Part shown: piece by piece, positions 61,711 to 64,000 of the stretch
How the letters are laid out: each line of letters opens with the position of its first letter
Numbering within the stretch: position 1 is the first letter of the stretch
NCBI RefSeq assembly: GCF_013409345.1
Contig: NZ_JACCBB010000001.1
Span: forward strand, 558,001 to 622,000
Direction: 5' to 3'
Source of the DNA: Kineococcus aurantiacus
GTDB lineage: Bacteria > Actinomycetota > Actinomycetes > Actinomycetales > Kineococcaceae
Length of the DNA: 64,000 nucleotides
Position numbers and translations under genes: made by a program
The notes under the pieces: model-generated
Databases searched by the model: none
What the model was told of the DNA's origin: nothing
Seen by the model: only the letters and a program-made list of their open reading frames with translations

Positions 61711-62328
61711 GTGATCCGCCTCCCCGCCCTCCTCGCACCCCTCGCCGCAGCGGCCCTGCTCGCCGGGTGTTCGAACGGCTCCCCGGACGCCCCGGGGACG
61801 CCGGCCGCGAGGGCGACGGCAGCGATGGCGGCACCCGGCGAGGCGGCGGAGCCGACCCCGGAGGTGAGCGCGAGCGCCACGCCGAGCCCGACGGCGACCC
61901 GGGACCTGCCGGTGCCGGAGCTGTCGGAGCTGGGGAAGGAGTTCTCCCAGGAAGGGAGCGGGGCGTTCGCGATCTACTACGTCCAAGTCCTGAACTACTC
62001 GCGCAATTCTGGGGACGTGGAGGTTTTGCGCTCGATTTCCGCCCCTGACTGCGCTGCCTGCGATGACGACGTGCGCGAGGTGTCCTTCTACCTCGCTCAC
62101 GGCTATTCACACGACGGACTTGAGACGCAATTTCGAAAGATCGAGTTCGGATCGTGGGAGCCGGCCACTGGCGACTCTCAAATGCAGGTCTACGTAGATC
62201 GACCTGCACATTCTGTCATTGATCGAGGCGGGACGGTCATCGATGAAGCGCCAGGAGCGACTGACGCGAGTTTCTACTTGTGGTTGAAGTGGGTCGACAA
62301 CCACTGGCTTGTTTGGGAAGCACAGTGA
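61711..62328 (+). CDS. DUF6318-type lipoprotein
   Basis: A 205-residue lipoprotein: the signal peptide ends in the lipobox LLAGC (Cys20), followed by a Thr/Pro/Ala linker (about 25-70). The domain GAFAIYYVQVLNYSRNSGDVEVLRSISAPDCAAC resembles DUF6318, with two close cysteines that may form a disulfide. The function is unknown. From about residue 87 the DNA drops to roughly 50-57% GC and uses A/T-ending codons, unlike the first 85 codons. Its stop overlaps the next gene's start (GTGA). Confidence 0.82.
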   Translation: MIRLPALLAPLAAAALLAGCSNGSPDAPGTPAARATAAMAAPGEAAEPTPEVSASATPSPTATRDLPVPELSELGKEFSQEGSGAFAIYYVQVLNYSRNSGDVEVLRSISAPDCAACDDDVREVSFYLAHGYSHDGLETQFRKIEFGSWEPATGDSQMQVYVDRPAHSVIDRGGTVIDEAPGATDASFYLWLKWVDNHWLVWEAQ

Positions 62329-62560
62329 TTGGAAAGATCCCCAGGATTGCAGCCAGCGCCCTCTTGACCCTACTCGGAGTCGTTCAACTCACCGCTGCAC
62401 CTGCTCATGCACAAAGCAGCAACTGGGCAAGAGGGAACGGCTCGTCGATATCAGTAGGCGCTAGCAAGAAAATTTCAGGTTCTAGAACGCCTGACTGGTA
62501 CAGCGGGCGCAAGAAGGTTTCAACTGCACCGCCGCCTCAAACGATCAAAAAGCCTTCCTG
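61970..62560. other. Low-GC tract spanning two genes
   Basis: Sixty-base samples count to 52% GC at 62101-62160 and 48% at 62461-62520, against 78% at 62701-62760. The tract starts inside the DUF6318 lipoprotein gene, covers the GTGA junction, and ends about 78 codons into the PKD gene. Edges are estimates to within 20-30 bases. No repeat, transposase or attachment site is visible at either edge. Confidence 0.85.
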
Positions 62561-63179
62561 CCGCGTGGACACCGGAGGCGCTCCGGGTCAGGGCATCGGG
62601 TGCGGCGTGGACCTCGGCCCGTGCGTCGCCGACAGCACCCTGATGACCACGTGGACCAAGGGGCTCGACGGGACGTGGGCGGCGGGAGACATGCAGTGCG
62701 TCGCGGCGGGGAACGGGGGTGCGGCCGCCGTCACCATCCCCACCGTCACCGTCGCCGACCTCCAGCGCGTCGGTCTCCCGCCAAGCCCGGTGAACCTGCA
62801 GCCGGGCACGGGCGAGGCCCTGCTCAACGTCCCGCTCATCCTCACCACGACGGGCGGGACGGTCACCCGGGACACGACCGTGCTGGGGTTCCCGGTGACG
62901 ATCCGGGCGACCCCGGTGTCGTGGACGTGGACCCTCGGGGACGGGGCGGTGGTGGGGCCGACGGACGACCCGGGGCGGCCGTACCCGCACCAGACGCTGA
63001 CGCACACCTACACCGCGGCGGGCGACCACGCGATCACCCTCACCACGACGTGGGCCGGGGAGTACACGATCGCGGGGTTGCCGTACCGGCCCGTCGAGGG
63101 GACGGCGACGACGACCTCGGCGCCGGTGGCCGTGCACGTCCTGGCGGGACGCAACGTCCTCGTCGCCCCGGACCGCTGA
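62325..63179 (+). CDS. Exported PKD-domain protein
   Basis: A 284-residue secreted protein. The signal peptide ends near AHA-Q (residue 29). A Ser/Lys/Gly-rich stretch (30-85) is followed by a Cys-containing region (SCRVDTGG..GIGCGVDLGPC). A PKD-like beta domain (about 200-270) has WTWTLGDG and HTYTAAGDHAITLTT. No catalytic motif was seen; PKD folds usually bind proteins or glycans at the cell surface. The GTG at 62325 overlaps the DUF6318 stop, so the two are likely partners. The first 78 codons are low-GC, the rest typical. Confidence 0.82.
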   Translation: MIGKIPRIAASALLTLLGVVQLTAAPAHAQSSNWARGNGSSISVGASKKISGSRTPDWYSGRKKVSTAPPPQTIKKPSCRVDTGGAPGQGIGCGVDLGPCVADSTLMTTWTKGLDGTWAAGDMQCVAAGNGGAAAVTIPTVTVADLQRVGLPPSPVNLQPGTGEALLNVPLILTTTGGTVTRDTTVLGFPVTIRATPVSWTWTLGDGAVVGPTDDPGRPYPHQTLTHTYTAAGDHAITLTTTWAGEYTIAGLPYRPVEGTATTTSAPVAVHVLAGRNVLVAPDR

Positions 63180-63194
63180 GGGGCGGGCCGCCCC
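63180..63194 (+). terminator. Short hairpin after the PKD gene
   Basis: GGGGCGG and CCGCCCC flank one central base directly after the stop codon; realistically a 5-bp stem with a 5-base loop. Modest evidence for termination. Confidence 0.4.
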
Positions 63195-63251
63195 GAGGGT
63201 CTCGGGCGGGAGGGCGGAGCCGCTCGGCGCGACGTGCCGCGGGAACGGTCT

Positions 63252-63257
63252 TACGGT
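63252..63257 (+). promoter_or_regulatory. Candidate -10 box TACGGT for the YbaK-like gene
   Basis: TACGGT is eight bases before the ATG at 63266, so the transcript would be leaderless or nearly so. Confidence 0.4.
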
Positions 63258-63265
63258 GAGGGGGC

Positions 63266-63817
63266 ATGAGGTGGACGTCGCGTCAGGAACCCCCCGCGGG
63301 CGGTGGTTCCCTGACGGGTCCGCCCCCCGAGCAGTCCCCGACGGTGCTGCAGCTGCCGGTGGTCGAGTGCACCGCGGAGGCCCTCGTCGACCTCGACGCG
63401 GCCGGTGAGGTGCGGGAGGTGCCGGCCTCCCTCCAGGACCCCGCGGACCTGGCCCGCCACCTGCGGGTGCCGGTGGCGGCGATCGCGATGACCGCCGTCC
63501 TGCGCACCCGCGCCGACCAGCACCTGTTCGTCATCTCCTCGGCCGCCCACCCCCTCTTCCTGCCCTCGCTGGCCGCCGTCCTGTGCGAGCCGGAGCTGTT
63601 CCGCGACGGGGACGCCGACGTGCTGCGCCGCACCGGCTCGGTCCTGGGGTCGGCCTCCCCCCTGTCGCTGGCCGAGCCGCTGCCGACGTACGTGGACGTC
63701 GCGCTGGCGCCCCAGCCCGAGATCTGGGTCCCGGCGGGTCACCCGCACGCGGTGTTCCGCACCCGCTACGACGAGCTGCTGCGCTTGACGGGGGGGCACC
63801 CCGTCGAACTGGGATGA
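63266..63817 (+). CDS. YbaK-like domain protein lacking the catalytic lysine
   Basis: A 183-residue protein. After a Pro/Gly-rich 30-residue start, it aligns segment by segment with the YbaK protein at 22193: AIAMTAVL for VFKTLL, LFVISSAAHPLFLPSLAAV, GSVLGSASPLSLAEPLPTYVD and HAVFRTRYDELLRLTGGHPVEL. By this alignment the editing lysine is replaced by Met, so tRNA deacylation is doubtful. It may bind tRNA or aminoacyl groups without cleaving. The ATG at 63266 is the only good start. Its stop overlaps the next gene (ATGA). Confidence 0.8.
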   Translation: MRWTSRQEPPAGGGSLTGPPPEQSPTVLQLPVVECTAEALVDLDAAGEVREVPASLQDPADLARHLRVPVAAIAMTAVLRTRADQHLFVISSAAHPLFLPSLAAVLCEPELFRDGDADVLRRTGSVLGSASPLSLAEPLPTYVDVALAPQPEIWVPAGHPHAVFRTRYDELLRLTGGHPVELG

Positions 63818-64000
63818 CCGGGCTGGTCGAGGGCTTCGCCGTCCACCGCGCCGGGTCCTCCGACCCCTCGCACCCCCTGCTGGTCCTCGTGCACGGCCTG
63901 GGGGGCGCAGCCTCGGCGTGGTCGCTGCTGGTGCCGCGGCTGGCCGAGGACCACCGGCTCCTCGTGCTCGACCTGCCCGGCCACGGCCAGGCCCCGCCCG
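63814..64000 (+). CDS. Alpha/beta hydrolase, truncated by the window end
   Basis: Only the first 62 residues are present. LLVLVHGLGGAASAWSLLVPRLAEDHRLLVLDLPGHGQ is the start of an alpha/beta hydrolase (in parts: LVLVHGLGGAASAW with the oxyanion-hole HG, and LLVLDLPGHG). The nucleophile elbow would be beyond the window, so the substrate is unknown. The ATG at 63814 overlaps the upstream stop as ATGA, indicating coupled translation. Confidence 0.8.
   Translation, partial: MTGLVEGFAVHRAGSSDPSHPLLVLVHGLGGAASAWSLLVPRLAEDHRLLVLDLPGHGQAPP

Overview
The window is GC-rich (roughly 70-78% in most stretches sampled by eye) with dense coding, very frequent GTG starts and 4-base GTGA stop/start overlaps. 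The gene content is that of a Gram-positive actinomycete: a division-and-cell-wall (dcw) cluster with mraZ, sepF, a YggT protein and divIVA/wag31 but no ftsA, a DUF3040 protein, a SAV_6107-type HEPN protein, and a MurE carrying the DNPR motif of meso-diaminopimelate-adding enzymes. Gene order and families resemble Kineococcus/Kineosporiales, but that placement is inference from memory, not a database result.

Layout. (1) 1-3.7 kb: two coupled Gfo/Idh/MocA oxidoreductases, divergent from a soluble transhydrogenase (sthA). (2) 4.0-18.1 kb: a surface-polysaccharide region with two tandem secreted glycosidase-like paralogues, three GT4-like glycosyltransferases, a Wzx-like flippase, a GT39/ArnT-like membrane transferase, a polyprenyl-phosphate-sugar synthase and a TupA-like ATP-grasp protein. 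The genes alternate in strand and are separated by unusually long non-coding gaps. (3) 18.4-19.6 kb: tyrosinase followed by its Tat-exported MelC1-like partner. (4) 19.6-22.7 kb: hisD with a coupled protein of unknown function, a Lon-substrate-domain protein and a YbaK deacylase. (5) 22.7-28.9 kb: dnaE1, an RluD-type pseudouridine synthase, lspA and a TraR/DksA zinc-finger protein. (6) 29.0-48.5 kb, all on the minus strand: mraZ, rsmH, ftsL, ftsI, murE, murF, mraY, murD, ftsW, murG, murC, ftsQ, ftsZ, pgeF, yggS, sepF, yggT, divIVA. (7) 49-53.6 kb, plus strand: MoxR ATPase, DUF58 and a TgpA-like transglutaminase. (8) 53.7-61.4 kb, minus strand: a translesion/SOS block of DUF6504, HEPN, dnaE2, methyltransferase, dinB and DUF3040. 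(9) 61.7-64 kb: a DUF6318 lipoprotein coupled to a PKD-domain exported protein, then a YbaK-like protein that appears to lack its key lysine, coupled to a truncated alpha/beta hydrolase.

Regulation that can be read directly. Five genes (7480, 16572, 21453, 21493, 44327) have a TANNNT box 6-7 bases before a GTG start, the arrangement expected of leaderless transcripts. The mraZ promoter carries three GTGGAG repeats at 10-base period, a textbook MraZ-binding region, and mraZ is followed by two strong hairpins before rsmH. The dnaE2 operon promoter carries a perfect LexA-type palindrome, and two perfect TTGTCCACA DnaA boxes lie in the same intergenic region.

The most anomalous sequence is a tract of about 600 bases (near 61970-62560) that falls to roughly 50-57% GC, begins inside one gene and ends inside the next, and leaves both reading frames open. 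No tRNA, rRNA, CRISPR array, insertion sequence or phage gene was seen.
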